The notes: generated by a model not told the origin, from the sequence alone. A stretch of DNA of 64,000 bases from Rhizobiaceae bacterium (GCA_905339215.1 CAJPFN010000014.1:186001-250000), one strand, 5' to 3'; shown: positions 27,477 to 37,153, counted from the stretch's first letter. Made by a program: numbers and translations.

Positions 27477-28183
27477 CACAGCATGCCGTTGCGGATGGCG
27501 ACGGCGATCGCCATGGTTCGGTTCGCCGCAGACAGTTTCTGCGTGGCGTGGAGGATGTAGCGATTGACCGTGTTCGCCGAGACGCCGAGGATGACCGCCA
27601 CCTCCTCCGTCGTCTTGCCCTCCGAGACCCACAAGAGGCATTCGCGCTCGCGCGCAGACAGCGGGTCGCTGAGGGCGGCGCATTCGCGTCCGGCGTTGAG
27701 CTTCGACCACAGGTAGCTGCCCAGCATCTGCGCGGCGGGCAGCCGGCCGGGGTCGATGCTGCCCTCGACGTCCGATGACAGGACCATGAGGCCTTCGGAT
27801 ACGCCCGCATGGATCCTCGACGAGACCAGTTCGCGCAGCCCGAAAGACGCGAGCAGGTCGCTCGTGCCTTCGCCCACGAGATCGTCGAGGGCGGTGACTT
27901 GCAGTCGCCGGTAGTTGCGCGGCGGACTGCCCGCCGGGGCGGCGCCGGCTGCCAGCGCGATGCGCGAGATGGTCGGCAGGCCGAGGATCTCCACCGCGAC
28001 ATGCGGCCAGTCGCAGGCGACGATGCGCGTCGCCTCGATCGCATGCGTCTTCGGCAGGTCGAGCAGGAGATAGCGCGTCGCGCCGACATGGCCGGCAAGC
28101 AGCGCCATTGCGGCGGCCACGTCGCCCAGCGACCGCGCCGAGGCTGCGGCGGTGCGAAGGGCAGTGGGGAGTTGACCGTGCAT
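27476..28183 (-). CDS. visN: LuxR-type motility regulator VisN
   Basis: This is the first gene of the visN-visR pair, coding 235 residues. The N-terminal part may bind a signal. The C-terminal LuxR domain is clear (SARERECLLWVSEGKTTEEV, AVILGVSANTVNRYILHATQ). The chosen ATG at 28183 has AGGAA immediately before it, which is too close for a normal ribosome site, so the true start could differ. Together with VisR it should act above FtcR. Confidence 0.82.
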   Translation of the reverse strand: MHGQLPTALRTAAASARSLGDVAAAMALLAGHVGATRYLLLDLPKTHAIEATRIVACDWPHVAVEILGLPTISRIALAAGAAPAGSPPRNYRRLQVTALDDLVGEGTSDLLASFGLRELVSSRIHAGVSEGLMVLSSDVEGSIDPGRLPAAQMLGSYLWSKLNAGRECAALSDPLSARERECLLWVSEGKTTEEVAVILGVSANTVNRYILHATQKLSAANRTMAIAVAIRNGML

Positions 28184-28416
28184 TTCCTGGCGGCGTCGCG
28201 GGCGCGGGGAGGAATCGTTGCGCCAGTCTATGAGTCCTGACGGTCGAATCCACCCGGGCGCGGCTCATCCTGCACAGCTTCCTCACCCCCCTGCCGTCCG
28301 CGTGGCTGCAAGGTCCGCGAAAGATAGGCGGCCTATGAGTCGCCAAGGGTGATCAGGCCTGCAGCCGAATCGCCCGGACGGGAAGCGGGCCCTTCGCCCG
28401 CCGGGGGAAAACTGGG

Positions 28417-28998
28417 ATGACCATTCTGAAGTCGTTCGCGGTCGGCAGTGCGATCGCATTCCTTTTCGCCAGCACGGCAATCGCACAGGAGGAACATGTC
28501 GGTCCGATCACCGACTATGTGAACGCCAATGTCGTTCCCTGGCTGTCGGATCCGGTCGTGGTCGGGGCCGTCCTCGCGCAGAATGCGAAGAACGCGGCCC
28601 TCGCCCAGGCCGATATCGACGCCCTCGACAAGCAGTGGCGGGCCGAGATCGACGCCGCCAGCAAGCCGCTGATCGACGCCACGATGGGCAACGACCTGTC
28701 GAAGTTCCTGGCGCAGAAGCGCGAGGCCTCCGCCGGACTGATTACGGAAGCGTTCGTCATGGACGCCAAGGGCCTCAACGTCGGTCAGAGCGATGTGACC
28801 TCCGACTACTGGCAGGGCGACGAGGCCAAGTGGCAGAAGTCGTTCGGCGCCGGGCCCGGCGCGATCTTCGTTGACGAAGTCGAGAAGGACGAATCGACCC
28901 AATCGCTGCAATCGCAGGTCAGCATCGCCATTTCGGATCCGGCCACGAACCAGGTGATCGGGGCGATAACCCTCGGAATCGACGTTGACGGGCTCTGA
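28417..28998 (+). CDS. Secreted sensor-like protein coupled to a chemoreceptor
   Basis: The 193-residue protein has a signal peptide (cleavage near IAQ-EEH), so it is periplasmic. The C-terminal half (FVMDAKGLNVGQSDVTSDYW, then QVSIAISDPATNQVIGAITL) resembles the PDC/Cache sensor fold, seen here without a membrane anchor. A similar domain usually sits inside receptors. The gene overlaps the start of the next chemoreceptor by 14 bases. A GC-rich hairpin (28385-28401) stands just before the ribosome site. A ligand-presenting role for the receptor is inferred. Confidence 0.8.
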   Translation: MTILKSFAVGSAIAFLFASTAIAQEEHVGPITDYVNANVVPWLSDPVVVGAVLAQNAKNAALAQADIDALDKQWRAEIDAASKPLIDATMGNDLSKFLAQKREASAGLITEAFVMDAKGLNVGQSDVTSDYWQGDEAKWQKSFGAGPGAIFVDEVEKDESTQSLQSQVSIAISDPATNQVIGAITLGIDVDGL

Positions 28999-30931
28999 AC
29001 CGGGGCGGGGCGTGGTGGCGGGAGCGGAATCGAAGAGGCTGCGGGGCGTCTTGGGACGGGTGCCGACCACGGCGAAGCTGGTCCTGGCGATCGTTGCCGT
29101 CAATCTCGTCGGTCTCGTCGCCTCCGTCGCCTACAATGACCGCACGGCGCGAAAGAGCCTCGACGACCTCGCCGTCGAGGGCTGGGTGATGCAGGCCGGG
29201 CAGATCGCCACGGCGGCTTCCGGCGGCATCAAGTGGAAGAAGCCCGACGTGGTCGCGGAGGCCTACGCCGCCTATGCGCAGGGCGACAAGGACGACCTGC
29301 TGCGTGTGGTCGCCTTCGATGCCGCAAGTGCGGAACTCGTCGCCTATGCGGCTCCCGGCTTTGAGGGCGGTGCGAGTGACGCCGCCATGAGGAGCCTCCT
29401 CGACTCGGCTCCGGTCGAAACTGTCGTCCAGCGGGGCGACGACAACGTGGTCATGGTCGCGCCGGCGGGACTCGACAAGGCCGGCGCGCCGCTCGGCTAC
29501 ATCGGCCTCGTCTGGGACATGAGCAAGGTCGAGGACATCCGGTCCTCGCTTGGATTGCAGACGCTCCTAGCCCAGTCGGCGACGGCGCTTGCGCTGATGC
29601 TGGTCATCTTTCTCGCCGTGCGCGGCCTGATCGCGCGGCCGCTGGGCACGATCACCGCGCGTGTGCAAAGCCTGGCCGGAGGCGACCTGGAAAGCCCCAT
29701 CGCCTATCGCGACCGCGGCGACGAGATCGGCGTCATTGCGCGGTCGCTCGACGGCTTCCGCGCCACTGCACTTGAACGCATCACCGCCGAACGCCAGATC
29801 GAGGCGGAACGCGCCGCCATGGAGGCGCAGCGGCAGGAGAACGAAACGACGCGTGCGGCGGCGGCGAAGCTGCAGGCGGCGGTGGTCAGGCTGATCGGCG
29901 CTGCGCTCTCGCGCGTTGCCGACGGCGATCTGACGTCGCGGCTCAAGGTCGACTTCCCGAAGGAGTACCAGAAGCTCAAGGAAGACTTCAATTTGGCGAT
30001 GGACCGCCTCCAGGAGGCCATGCGCGGCATCGTCGAGACCGGCGGGCAGGTCGAGACCGGCACGGCGGAGATCCGGCGCGCCGCCGACGAGCTCGCCCGC
30101 CGTACGGAACAGCAGGCGGTCAGCGTCGAGCAGACCGTCGCAGCGGTCGACGAGATCACCAAGTCGGTGACGCGGACCGCCGCAGGAGCCGCCGAGGCGC
30201 GCGAGGCCGTGGCTGCGGTCGCGGCGGACGCGGGCCAGAGCCAGGCCATCGTCGGGCAGGCGATCGCCGCCATGAACGGCATCGAGCGCTCGTCGGTCGA
30301 GGTCAGCAAGATCATCGCCGTCATCGACGAGATCGCCTTCCAGACCAACCTGCTTGCGCTCAATGCCGGCGTCGAGGCGGCCCGCGCCGGCGAGGCCGGC
30401 CGCGGCTTCGTCGTGGTCGCCCAGGAGGTCCGCACGCTCGCCCAACGGTCCGCCGAGGCTGCCAAGGAAATCAAGGAGCTCATCACGGGCTCCGCCGGGC
30501 AGGTGAAGAACGGCTCGCGTCTCGTCGCCCAGACCGGCGAAACCATCGGCCGGATCAACGACAGCGTGGCGAACATCAGTTCGATCATCGCGGTGATTGC
30601 CCGCAGCGCCGGCGAACAGGCCACGGGGTTGAAGGGCATCAACGGCGCCATGGGTAGCATCGACACGGCCACGCAACGCAATGCCGCCATGGCCGAGCAG
30701 TTTACCGCCGCCAGCCACGCGCTGGCGCAGGAGTCCGAAGCGCTCGCCGCCTTGATCGCCCATTTCCGCACCGGGGCCGAACCGGTGCTCGACCGTCGGC
30801 CGGGCAACGACGTCCGGGCTCTACCCGCGGCCGAGAACGCCAACCGGGCGCCGCGAATGCCGCGGGCCACGGTGCCGACATCTGCCGCGCTCGCGTTGGA
30901 TGACGAGGCGGACGCCTGGCAGGAGTTTTAG
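28985..30931 (+). CDS. Transmembrane methyl-accepting chemotaxis protein
   Basis: This 648-residue receptor has a membrane helix near residues 32-52 and a periplasmic sensor region of about 130 residues. A second helix follows (residues about 195-217), then HAMP (RPLGTITARVQSLAGGDLES) and the signalling hairpin (IAFQTNLLALNAGVEAARAG). It ends DAWQEF, a W-x-E-F tail expected to tether CheR/CheB. The start is TTG at 28985, inside the upstream gene; GTG codons at 29012 and 29015 are alternatives. Confidence 0.92.
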   Translation: MTGSEPGRGVVAGAESKRLRGVLGRVPTTAKLVLAIVAVNLVGLVASVAYNDRTARKSLDDLAVEGWVMQAGQIATAASGGIKWKKPDVVAEAYAAYAQGDKDDLLRVVAFDAASAELVAYAAPGFEGGASDAAMRSLLDSAPVETVVQRGDDNVVMVAPAGLDKAGAPLGYIGLVWDMSKVEDIRSSLGLQTLLAQSATALALMLVIFLAVRGLIARPLGTITARVQSLAGGDLESPIAYRDRGDEIGVIARSLDGFRATALERITAERQIEAERAAMEAQRQENETTRAAAAKLQAAVVRLIGAALSRVADGDLTSRLKVDFPKEYQKLKEDFNLAMDRLQEAMRGIVETGGQVETGTAEIRRAADELARRTEQQAVSVEQTVAAVDEITKSVTRTAAGAAEAREAVAAVAADAGQSQAIVGQAIAAMNGIERSSVEVSKIIAVIDEIAFQTNLLALNAGVEAARAGEAGRGFVVVAQEVRTLAQRSAEAAKEIKELITGSAGQVKNGSRLVAQTGETIGRINDSVANISSIIAVIARSAGEQATGLKGINGAMGSIDTATQRNAAMAEQFTAASHALAQESEALAALIAHFRTGAEPVLDRRPGNDVRALPAAENANRAPRMPRATVPTSAALALDDEADAWQEF

Positions 30932-30946
30932 CCGCCTAAAAAAAGC

Positions 30947-30962
30947 CCCCGCCGAAGCGGGG
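30947..30962. terminator. Bidirectional terminator between convergent chemoreceptor genes
   Basis: CCCCGC and GCGGGG form a 6-pair stem around the loop CGAA. The plus strand continues CGCTCTTTCTT. The other side starts with seven A residues, giving a U tract on the minus strand. It sits between the two convergent receptor genes and can serve both. Confidence 0.75.
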
Positions 30963-31017
30963 CGCTCTTTCTTGCTGCCGTGACGTCCGCGCCAATTGCC
31001 GGCGCGGATTGTCTCGA

Positions 31018-33003
31018 TCAGAACTCTTCCCAATCGCCGACAGGGTCGGGATCGGCGATCTTGACCGCAAGCGCTCCGGAGACCGGGGCGCGATGGGCGG
31101 GGGCGTGGTGCGCGGCGGGTCTCGCCGGAGCGGCGGCGCTCGCTGCGGCGGGCGCGCCGACGTTGAACTGCCCGATCAGTCGCACCAGTTCGCCGGCTTC
31201 GCGCGAGAGGTTGTGGCTCGCCGCCGTCGTCTCCTCGACCATCGCCGCGTTCTGCTGGGTAACCTGGTCCATCTGCCCGACCGCGATGTTCACCTCGCTA
31301 AGGCCCGTCGACTGTTCTGAGGCGCTCGCCGCGATCTCGACCACCACGGCGTTGATGTCGTTGACCTGCGCCATGATCCGCTCGAGCGCGTCTCCGGTGC
31401 CGGCGACCAGGCGCACGCCGGCGTCGACCTGGGCCGTCGAGTTGCCGATGAGCTGCTTGATCTCCTTGGCGGCCTCGGCTGAACGCTGCGCAAGGCTGCG
31501 CACCTCCTGGGCGACCACCGCGAAGCCGCGGCCGGCCTCGCCGGCGCGGGCCGCCTCGACGCCCGCGTTGAGTGCGAGCAGGTTGGTCTGGAAGGCGATC
31601 TCGTCGATGACGCCGATGATGTTGCCGATCTGCCGGGAAGACTTCTCGATCTGGCCCATCGCCTCGATCGCCTGGCGCACGACGGTGCTGCTCGTCTCGG
31701 CGTTGGCCTTGGTCTCGGCCACCACCTTGCGGGCATGCCCGGCGCCGTCTGCGGTCTTGCGGACCGTCTCGGTGATATGGTCCAGCGCCGCCGCCGTCTC
31801 CTCGAGGCTGGCCGCCTGTTGCTCGCTGCGCCGCGACAGGTCGTCCGATGCGGTCGAGATCTCCTGCAGGCCGGTCTTGATCGCCGCTGCGGCGCCATGA
31901 ATGCCGAGCAGGGTCCGCTGGAGTTTCTCCACTGCGACGTTGAAATCGGCTCGCAACGGCTCGGCGCCGGCGTTCAGCCGCGTCTCGATGCGGTTGACGA
32001 GGTTACCCTCGGCAAGCTTGTGCAGGCTCTGGCCGATCGTCTCGACAGCGAACCGCGCCGCGCGCTGGCTTTCCGCCGTCTCGGCCTCGCGGGTGGCGCG
32101 CTCGCCCTCGATGGCCGATCGCGTCGCCTCCGCCTCGGTTTCAAGCCTGCGCTTCTCGAGGCCGGCCTCCCTGAACACGGCGACGGCCTTGGCCATCTCG
32201 CCGATTTCGTCCCGCCGTGCGGCGAAGGGAACGGCGCTCTCGTAGTCGTCAGCCGCAAGACGTCCCATGTAGCCCGCCATGACCGAGATCGCCTTCACCA
32301 TGCGCCTGTGCAGCCAGGTCAGCATGGCCCCGACGAGGACGAGCACGAGAGCCGCCGTGCCGAACATGAGCGACTGGTAGAAGTTCTTGTCGGCCGCCGC
32401 ATTCGCCTCGATCCCGGCCTGGTAGGCTTCGACCTTGGAGACAAGGCGGCTGATCTTGCTGGCGTGGATGTTGAACGTCTTGCTCAGCTTCTCGAAGGAA
32501 CTCGTCATCGCCGCCTTGTCGCCGCGTTCGGCGGCGGCGAAGAACACCGTTTCGAGTTCCGTCCAGAAGGAGTTGTTGCCGATCATGACCATGTTCAGCT
32601 CGGTCCGCATCGGACCCGACAGCTGGGACTTTTCCCAATAGGCCTTGCGTGCGTTGTAGGTCTCTTTCAGCGCGGCCAGACGCTTCTTGCCGCCATTGAC
32701 CGACTCGATTCCCTGGTTGACCTGCATGGCGAGGATGTAGGCCTCGACGGTGAAGATGGGAGGCGGCTGGATGTCGCCCACCAGCTCGGTGCCGAGCATG
32801 ATGTCGTTGTAGGCCGGGCCGTTGATTTCGAGCTTGCTCACCGTGACGTAGCCGGTCGCGACGACGGCGGCGAAGCCGGCAACGAACAGGAAGGCAAACG
32901 CAATCATGGCGCGGGATATCGTCAACCGGAACCGCGAGATCGGCGCGCCCAGCTTGGAACCGAGGGTGGAGATACCGCGAAGGCTGAACGGGCGGCGAAT
33001 CAT
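31018..33003 (-). CDS. Transmembrane methyl-accepting chemotaxis protein (second)
   Basis: This 661-residue receptor has a membrane helix near residues 30-52, then a helical periplasmic domain of about 185 residues that resembles a four-helix bundle. A second helix (SLMFGTAALVLVLVGAML) leads to HAMP and the signalling hairpin (IAFQTNLLALNAGVEAARAG). It ends GDWEEF, another CheR/CheB-tether type tail. I chose ATG at 33003, with GGAGA seven bases upstream; the open frame to 33126 adds Pro/Arg-rich residues of no coding likeness. Confidence 0.92.
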   Translation of the reverse strand: MIRRPFSLRGISTLGSKLGAPISRFRLTISRAMIAFAFLFVAGFAAVVATGYVTVSKLEINGPAYNDIMLGTELVGDIQPPPIFTVEAYILAMQVNQGIESVNGGKKRLAALKETYNARKAYWEKSQLSGPMRTELNMVMIGNNSFWTELETVFFAAAERGDKAAMTSSFEKLSKTFNIHASKISRLVSKVEAYQAGIEANAAADKNFYQSLMFGTAALVLVLVGAMLTWLHRRMVKAISVMAGYMGRLAADDYESAVPFAARRDEIGEMAKAVAVFREAGLEKRRLETEAEATRSAIEGERATREAETAESQRAARFAVETIGQSLHKLAEGNLVNRIETRLNAGAEPLRADFNVAVEKLQRTLLGIHGAAAAIKTGLQEISTASDDLSRRSEQQAASLEETAAALDHITETVRKTADGAGHARKVVAETKANAETSSTVVRQAIEAMGQIEKSSRQIGNIIGVIDEIAFQTNLLALNAGVEAARAGEAGRGFAVVAQEVRSLAQRSAEAAKEIKQLIGNSTAQVDAGVRLVAGTGDALERIMAQVNDINAVVVEIAASASEQSTGLSEVNIAVGQMDQVTQQNAAMVEETTAASHNLSREAGELVRLIGQFNVGAPAAASAAAPARPAAHHAPAHRAPVSGALAVKIADPDPVGDWEEF

Positions 33004-33393
33004 GACTGCTCTCCAGTTTGGTCTTGGGGGGATCGGTCGGCGCCCCGGGGGGCAGCCGCCTGTTGGCTCGTTCGCGGCGGCCGTCGGTGCCCCGCGTTCC
33101 CTTCTTCGGGGCGGCGGGGGCGACACATCGCGGGCAGGCGGCTTGGATAGCGTGGTGCCGACATGAACCGGTGACTGGCGTGAGGAAACAGAGCCCGAAG
33201 GCGGCGTCGACGCGGCATCATGCCTTGGAGGGAAACTCCATTCGACACGGTTTCCGTTCTATTCGCCAAAGCTCAAAAAGACGTTACCGATGGGATTTCG
33301 CCGTGAGAATTCTGAAAAAGCGCGACCTGTATTGTGGATTTATTAAATAATCGCCGCGTGGCGGCCGTCCGGCTCCGACGGAAATCTCGCGGC
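33004..33393. other. Gene-free gap between a receptor gene and the che operon end
   Basis: This 390-base gap has no gene that I can support. It holds the start-side region of the second receptor gene near 33004-33200 and a probable che-operon terminator at 33353-33365. The middle is more AT-rich near 33240-33350. No clear promoter boxes were picked out. Confidence 0.5.
33353..33365 (-). terminator. Possible terminator of the che operon
   Basis: GCCGC and GCGGC form a 5-pair stem with a 3-base loop. On the minus strand it is followed by GATTATTTAATAAATCC. It lies 29 bases after the cheT stop. The stem is short, so confidence is moderate. Confidence 0.4.
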
Positions 33394-33783
33394 TCAGAAC
33401 AGGTCGAAGTCTCCGGCGTCGAAGGCAGCCTTGTAATCCATCTCGCGACCTTTCGCCCCGATCTTGTGCATCAGTTCGGCAAGGCGCAGGTTTCCCGTCG
33501 CACGATGGGTCTCGACATGGAAGTCCGGGGGAACCGCGTCGGCAACGTTGCGCAGGAACTCGGCGATCCCCGCCAGTTTCTGCGAGATCAGGTCGGCGTC
33601 CTGCATCGCCTTGACGTAGGAGGGATCCGATCCGCCCGCATCCCAGGTGAGGCGGGCAATCACGGACTGGTTGTAGTCGATCAGCCGGGCGATGTCGCCG
33701 AGTTCCTCTTCGATGCGCGAGATGACGACCGCCAGCGGCTCGTGGAATTCGGTGGCGTAGGCAACATTCTGCGCAGACTGCAT
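33394..33783 (-). CDS. cheT: Chemotaxis protein CheT (CheZ-like DxxxQ motif)
   Basis: This 129-residue, mostly helical protein is the last gene of the che operon, right after cheD, as in Sinorhizobium. There CheT has been linked to signal termination and to CheR. The helix around residues 60-70 reads MQDADLISQKL and contains DLISQ (Asp64-Gln68), a DxxxQ motif like the catalytic motif of CheZ phosphatases. Family placement rests on position and this motif. The ATG at 33783 has TAGGAAG upstream; the longer open frame to 34239 only overlaps cheD. Confidence 0.8.
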   Translation of the reverse strand: MQSAQNVAYATEFHEPLAVVISRIEEELGDIARLIDYNQSVIARLTWDAGGSDPSYVKAMQDADLISQKLAGIAEFLRNVADAVPPDFHVETHRATGNLRLAELMHKIGAKGREMDYKAAFDAGDFDLF

Positions 33784-33794
33784 GTTTCGACTTC

Positions 33795-34337
33795 CTAGAA
33801 AAGTTCGACGTCGCCGAGATCGACCGGCGCGGGGCGGCGGACCACCGGCTGGGCCGGCTCGACCGTGCTGCGCGGCAGGAGGAACTGGCGAGCCCTGCCC
33901 GTGGACGGCTGGAACTCGATGCGCCGGCCCTGGTCGCCGCCGCAGCTTCCGCCGACGTACTTGATGGATTCGTTGTCGAGGAAGCGCCGGGCGAACTCGA
34001 CATTCTTGGCGCCGATGTCGGCAAAGCCCTGGACGGTCCGTGCGCCGCCGAACAGCTTCGCCTCGAGCGTATGCCGGCTGGCCCCGCGCTGGAGCAGTCC
34101 GTTCACCAGGAGTTCCATCAGGTAGACGCCGAACCGCTCGGCTTCGCCCGGCCGCGACCGTTCGCCGTCGCCCGGCAGCAGGAAGTGGTTCATGCCGCCG
34201 ATGCCCAGGACCGGGTCGCGCATGCACGCGCCCACGCAACTGCCGAGCACGGTCGTCAGCACCGTGTCGGGCTCGTCGGTCACGTAGCAGTCACCCTGGA
34301 TGATGTGGATCCGGTTGGGACGTGTGCTGGGGATCAA
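33795..34337 (-). CDS. cheD: Chemoreceptor glutamine deamidase CheD
   Basis: CheD deamidates receptor glutamines to tune adaptation. The 180-residue protein has the catalytic Cys in VLGSCVGACMRD (Cys34) and the His in GGMNHFLLPG (His51), plus the family motif IGAKNVEFARRFL. The start is TTG at 34337, overlapping the cheY2 stop as TTGA, so translation is probably coupled. A Pro/Val-rich tail ends in DVELF. Confidence 0.92.
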   Translation of the reverse strand: MIPSTRPNRIHIIQGDCYVTDEPDTVLTTVLGSCVGACMRDPVLGIGGMNHFLLPGDGERSRPGEAERFGVYLMELLVNGLLQRGASRHTLEAKLFGGARTVQGFADIGAKNVEFARRFLDNESIKYVGGSCGGDQGRRIEFQPSTGRARQFLLPRSTVEPAQPVVRRPAPVDLGDVELF

Positions 34338-34723
34338 TGAAGCCTCCCGACGATCGCTTCCAGCGATCGCCGCAGGTTGTCGGGGGTGAACGGCTTCGTC
34401 AGGTAGTTGTTGAGGCCGAGCTTGGCGCCGTCCTCGAGCACCTTCCGGTCGGCGTTCCCGGTCAGGATGATGAATGGGGTGCGGCTCAGCGGCTTGTACT
34501 CGCGGATCGCCTTCAGGAGTTGCAGCCCGTCCATCTTCGGCATGTTGTAGTCCGAGATGATCAGGTGCGAGGGGGCGGTGAGCATGATCTTCATGGCCTC
34601 TTCGCCGTTCGCGGCGACCTGAATGTGCCGGAAGCCCAGGTTTTCCAAGGCATCGCGCAGCAGGAGCCGGCTTGTCGTGGTGTCGTCGACGACGAGGATC
34701 TTCAGTTGGGCTAGGAGTGACAC
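34334..34723 (-). CDS. cheY2: Chemotaxis response regulator CheY2
   Basis: This single-domain receiver has 129 residues. It keeps the acidic pair in [11 protein letters not shown], the phosphoacceptor Asp58 ([12 protein letters not shown]), Thr in ILTGN and Lys in LTKPFTPDN. The start is GTG at 34723 ([14 protein letters not shown]), 13 bases inside cheB, with AGGAAG upstream. Much longer open frames upstream read cheB out of frame. In Sinorhizobium the CheY2 copy drives the motor while CheY1 acts as a phosphate sink; the same is inferred from gene order. Confidence 0.9.
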   Translation of the reverse strand: MSLLAQLKILVVDDTTTSRLLLRDALENLGFRHIQVAANGEEAMKIMLTAPSHLIISDYNMPKMDGLQLLKAIREYKPLSRTPFIILTGNADRKVLEDGAKLGLNNYLTKPFTPDNLRRSLEAIVGRLH

Positions 34724-35808
34724 ATCAAGCTTCCTTCGTTCCGGACCCGGCTCGGGTCTAGGATTTCCTGGCTTATTCTCGTCAGGTGAACCTGCTTTTC
34801 GACCGCGCCGACCTCGAAAGCTACGCGCGGCATGCCGTAGATCAGCGAACTCGCCTCGTTCTGGCCGATGGTGCGCGCCCCGGCCTGCCGCATCTGCAGC
34901 AGGCCCTGCGCCCCGTCGCGGCCCATGCCTGTGAGGATGACGCCGACCGCATCGCGGCCGGCGGCCCTCGCCACCGACGACATCAGCACGTCGACGGAGG
35001 GGCGGTGGCCGGAGACCGGTTCGCTGTCGCGAAGCCGGCCCTCGAAGGCGTCGCCGCGGCGGTGGACCTCGAGGTGGTATTGCCCGCCCGGTGCGATGTA
35101 GACGTGGCCGCGCGCCAGCACCGTGCGGTCGATCGCCTCGCTCACCGCGGGCTTGCACATGCGGTCGAGCCGGTCGGCGAACGAGCGGGTGAAGTTCGCC
35201 GGCATGTGCTGGGTGATGACGGTCGGCGGGCAGTCGGCCGGGAAACCGCTCAGCACGGTGATCAGCGCCTCGACGCCGCCGGTCGATGCGCCGATGGCGA
35301 TGAGTTTCTCGGTGGCGCGGTAGGAACCGGCCGGTGCGTGCGCCGCGGCTTGGGCGGCGGCATGGGCGCCGGCGTGGGAGGCGTCGGCCGGCGTGGGGCC
35401 GCGGTCGCGCCGCTGGCGGCGCATCTCGCCGGCGGCGCGCACCTTGTCGACCAGTTCGCTGAAGGTGCGGTCGTCCTGGAGGGAGGGCTTGCCGACGCAG
35501 TCGAAGGCGCCGTTCATCAGCGCCTCGATGGTCACGGCGGCGCCGCTCACCGTCAGCGTCGACACCATGATCACCGGACGCGGCCGGTGTTTCATGACGC
35601 GGCGCAGGAAATCCAGCCCGTTCATCTTCGGCATCTCGACGTCGAGCGTGATGACGTCGGGATCGAGCGTGTCGACGAGGCGGAACGCCTCCGTCGGGTC
35701 CGGCGCCTCGCCGACGACCTCGATGCCGGGCGCGCCGTTCAAGGCGTAGGAGATCAGCTTGCGCATGGTGGCGCTGTCGTCGATGACCAGCACACGGACG
35801 GGGCTCAT
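34711..35808 (-). CDS. cheB: Chemotaxis methylesterase CheB
   Basis: CheB removes methyl groups from receptors and is activated by CheA. The 365-residue protein has a receiver domain (phosphoacceptor Asp56 in [11 protein letters not shown]), a linker rich in Ala and His (residues about 140-162) and a methylesterase domain. Catalytic residues are seen as Ser175 (IGASTGG), His201 (ITQHMP) and Asp in GMGRDGAQG. The ATG at 35808 overlaps the cheR stop as ATGA. Confidence 0.95.
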   Translation of the reverse strand: MSPVRVLVIDDSATMRKLISYALNGAPGIEVVGEAPDPTEAFRLVDTLDPDVITLDVEMPKMNGLDFLRRVMKHRPRPVIMVSTLTVSGAAVTIEALMNGAFDCVGKPSLQDDRTFSELVDKVRAAGEMRRQRRDRGPTPADASHAGAHAAAQAAAHAPAGSYRATEKLIAIGASTGGVEALITVLSGFPADCPPTVITQHMPANFTRSFADRLDRMCKPAVSEAIDRTVLARGHVYIAPGGQYHLEVHRRGDAFEGRLRDSEPVSGHRPSVDVLMSSVARAAGRDAVGVILTGMGRDGAQGLLQMRQAGARTIGQNEASSLIYGMPRVAFEVGAVEKQVHLTRISQEILDPSRVRNEGSLMCHS

Positions 35809-36680
35809 CGGATACTCCCTTGCGAGCGCCGCCAGGTGGTGATCCCGTCATTGTCGAAGACGTCGGTGGCGGGTCCGGTGATGCGCTCTGAATGGCCTAT
35901 GTAGAGGTAGCCTGCAGGCAGCAGCGTCTTGGCGAAGCGCGCCCACAACTCGGCCTGCTTGGTCTTGTCGAAGTAGATCGCCACGTTGCGGCAGAAGATG
36001 ATGTCGAAGGGCCGCTTCATCGGCCACTGGGCGAACAGGTTGAGCTCGCGGAAAGAGACCAGTTGCATCGCCTCGTCGGCGACCTGCCACTCGTCCTCGC
36101 GCACCTTGCGCAGCCAGCGCTTCTTCAGCTCCGGCGGAACGTCCTCGACCGCGGTCGAAGAGTAGCGGCCGACCCTGCCTTCGGCGATCATGTTCGGATC
36201 GATGTCCGTGGCGAGGATCTTGAAGTCGTGGGAGAGCACTTCCGGCATCATCGACAGGATGACGAGGGCTGCCGAATAGGCCTCCTGGCCGTTGGAGCAG
36301 CCGGCCGACCAGATGCGCACCTGGCCGCCCTTGCGGGCGCGGTCGACCAGCGCCGGCAGCGCGGTGCGCTGGAGATGCTCGAAATGATGCTTTTCGCGGA
36401 AGAACTTGGTGACGTTGGTCGTCAACGCGGCGACCAGTTTCTGCCGTTCGTCGACGGCGCCGCCGTCCGAGACGAGCGCGCAGTAGTCGCGGAAGGACGA
36501 CAGGCCCAGGGCGCGCAGGCGTTTTGCCAGCCGCGCATAGACCAGCGCGGCCTTCGCCTCCGACAGGCTTATGCCTGCGTCGTCGTGAAGGATCGCCGCG
36601 ATCTGGCGGAAGTCGGCGACCGTGAGCAGGTACTCACCCGGAACGATCGCCGTATCCTTTTGGGCCGAGGTTGCGCTCAA
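35805..36680 (-). CDS. cheR: Chemoreceptor methyltransferase CheR
   Basis: CheR methylates chemoreceptors using S-adenosylmethionine. The 291-residue protein has the helical N-domain ([14 protein letters not shown]) and the methyltransferase core ([50 protein letters not shown]). The start is TTG at 36680, overlapping the cheW stop as TTGA; no ATG or GTG is in frame nearby. Receptors in this window end in W-x-E-F tails that could bind the CheR beta-subdomain. Confidence 0.93.
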   Translation of the reverse strand: MSATSAQKDTAIVPGEYLLTVADFRQIAAILHDDAGISLSEAKAALVYARLAKRLRALGLSSFRDYCALVSDGGAVDERQKLVAALTTNVTKFFREKHHFEHLQRTALPALVDRARKGGQVRIWSAGCSNGQEAYSAALVILSMMPEVLSHDFKILATDIDPNMIAEGRVGRYSSTAVEDVPPELKKRWLRKVREDEWQVADEAMQLVSFRELNLFAQWPMKRPFDIIFCRNVAIYFDKTKQAELWARFAKTLLPAGYLYIGHSERITGPATDVFDNDGITTWRRSQGSIR

Positions 36681-37153
36681 TGCACGGTTCCTGCCGATTC
36701 GGAGTTCTGCGGGAGCACGCAGTCGAGCGAGATCAGGCTGATCATGCGGCCCTCGATCGCCAGAACGCCGCGCATGAACATGCGGGCGAGGTCGGACGCA
36801 ACGTCGGGCGTCGGCTGGATCGCCCCGGCGTTGATCGTCAGGATGTCGGAGACAGCCTCGACGAGCAGGCCGACGCTCTGGTTGTTGACCTGGGTGACGA
36901 TGATGACGTGGCGCGCCGTCGGCTCGGTCGCCCGGAAGCCCAGGCGGGCGGCGAGGTCGATCACCGGCAGCACGGATCCGCGCAGGTTGATGACGCCCTT
37001 CACGTATTCGGGCGAGTGGGGAAGGGGGGTCGTCTGCGTCCAGCCCCTGATGTCGCGCACCGACATGATGTCGACGCAGAATTCCTGGCCCCCCAGCCGA
37101 AACGCGATCAGCTCGCTGTTTGCGGACACGTCTTTTTCGCTCACGTGCATCAT
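36677..37153 (-). CDS. cheW: Chemotaxis coupling protein CheW
   Basis: CheW couples receptors to CheA. The 158-residue protein has the double SH3-like CheW fold with [40 protein letters not shown] and [14 protein letters not shown]. The ATG at 37153 overlaps the cheA stop as ATGA; a second ATG follows at once and is also possible. It is the only cheW in this window. Confidence 0.94.
   Translation of the reverse strand: MMHVSEKDVSANSELIAFRLGGQEFCVDIMSVRDIRGWTQTTPLPHSPEYVKGVINLRGSVLPVIDLAARLGFRATEPTARHVIIVTQVNNQSVGLLVEAVSDILTINAGAIQPTPDVASDLARMFMRGVLAIEGRMISLISLDCVLPQNSESAGTVH

Noticed and set aside
28385-28401. Hairpin before the secreted sensor gene as a riboswitch, for instance cyclic di-GMP
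   Set aside because: Only a simple GC stem is seen; the conserved core of known riboswitch classes is not visible.
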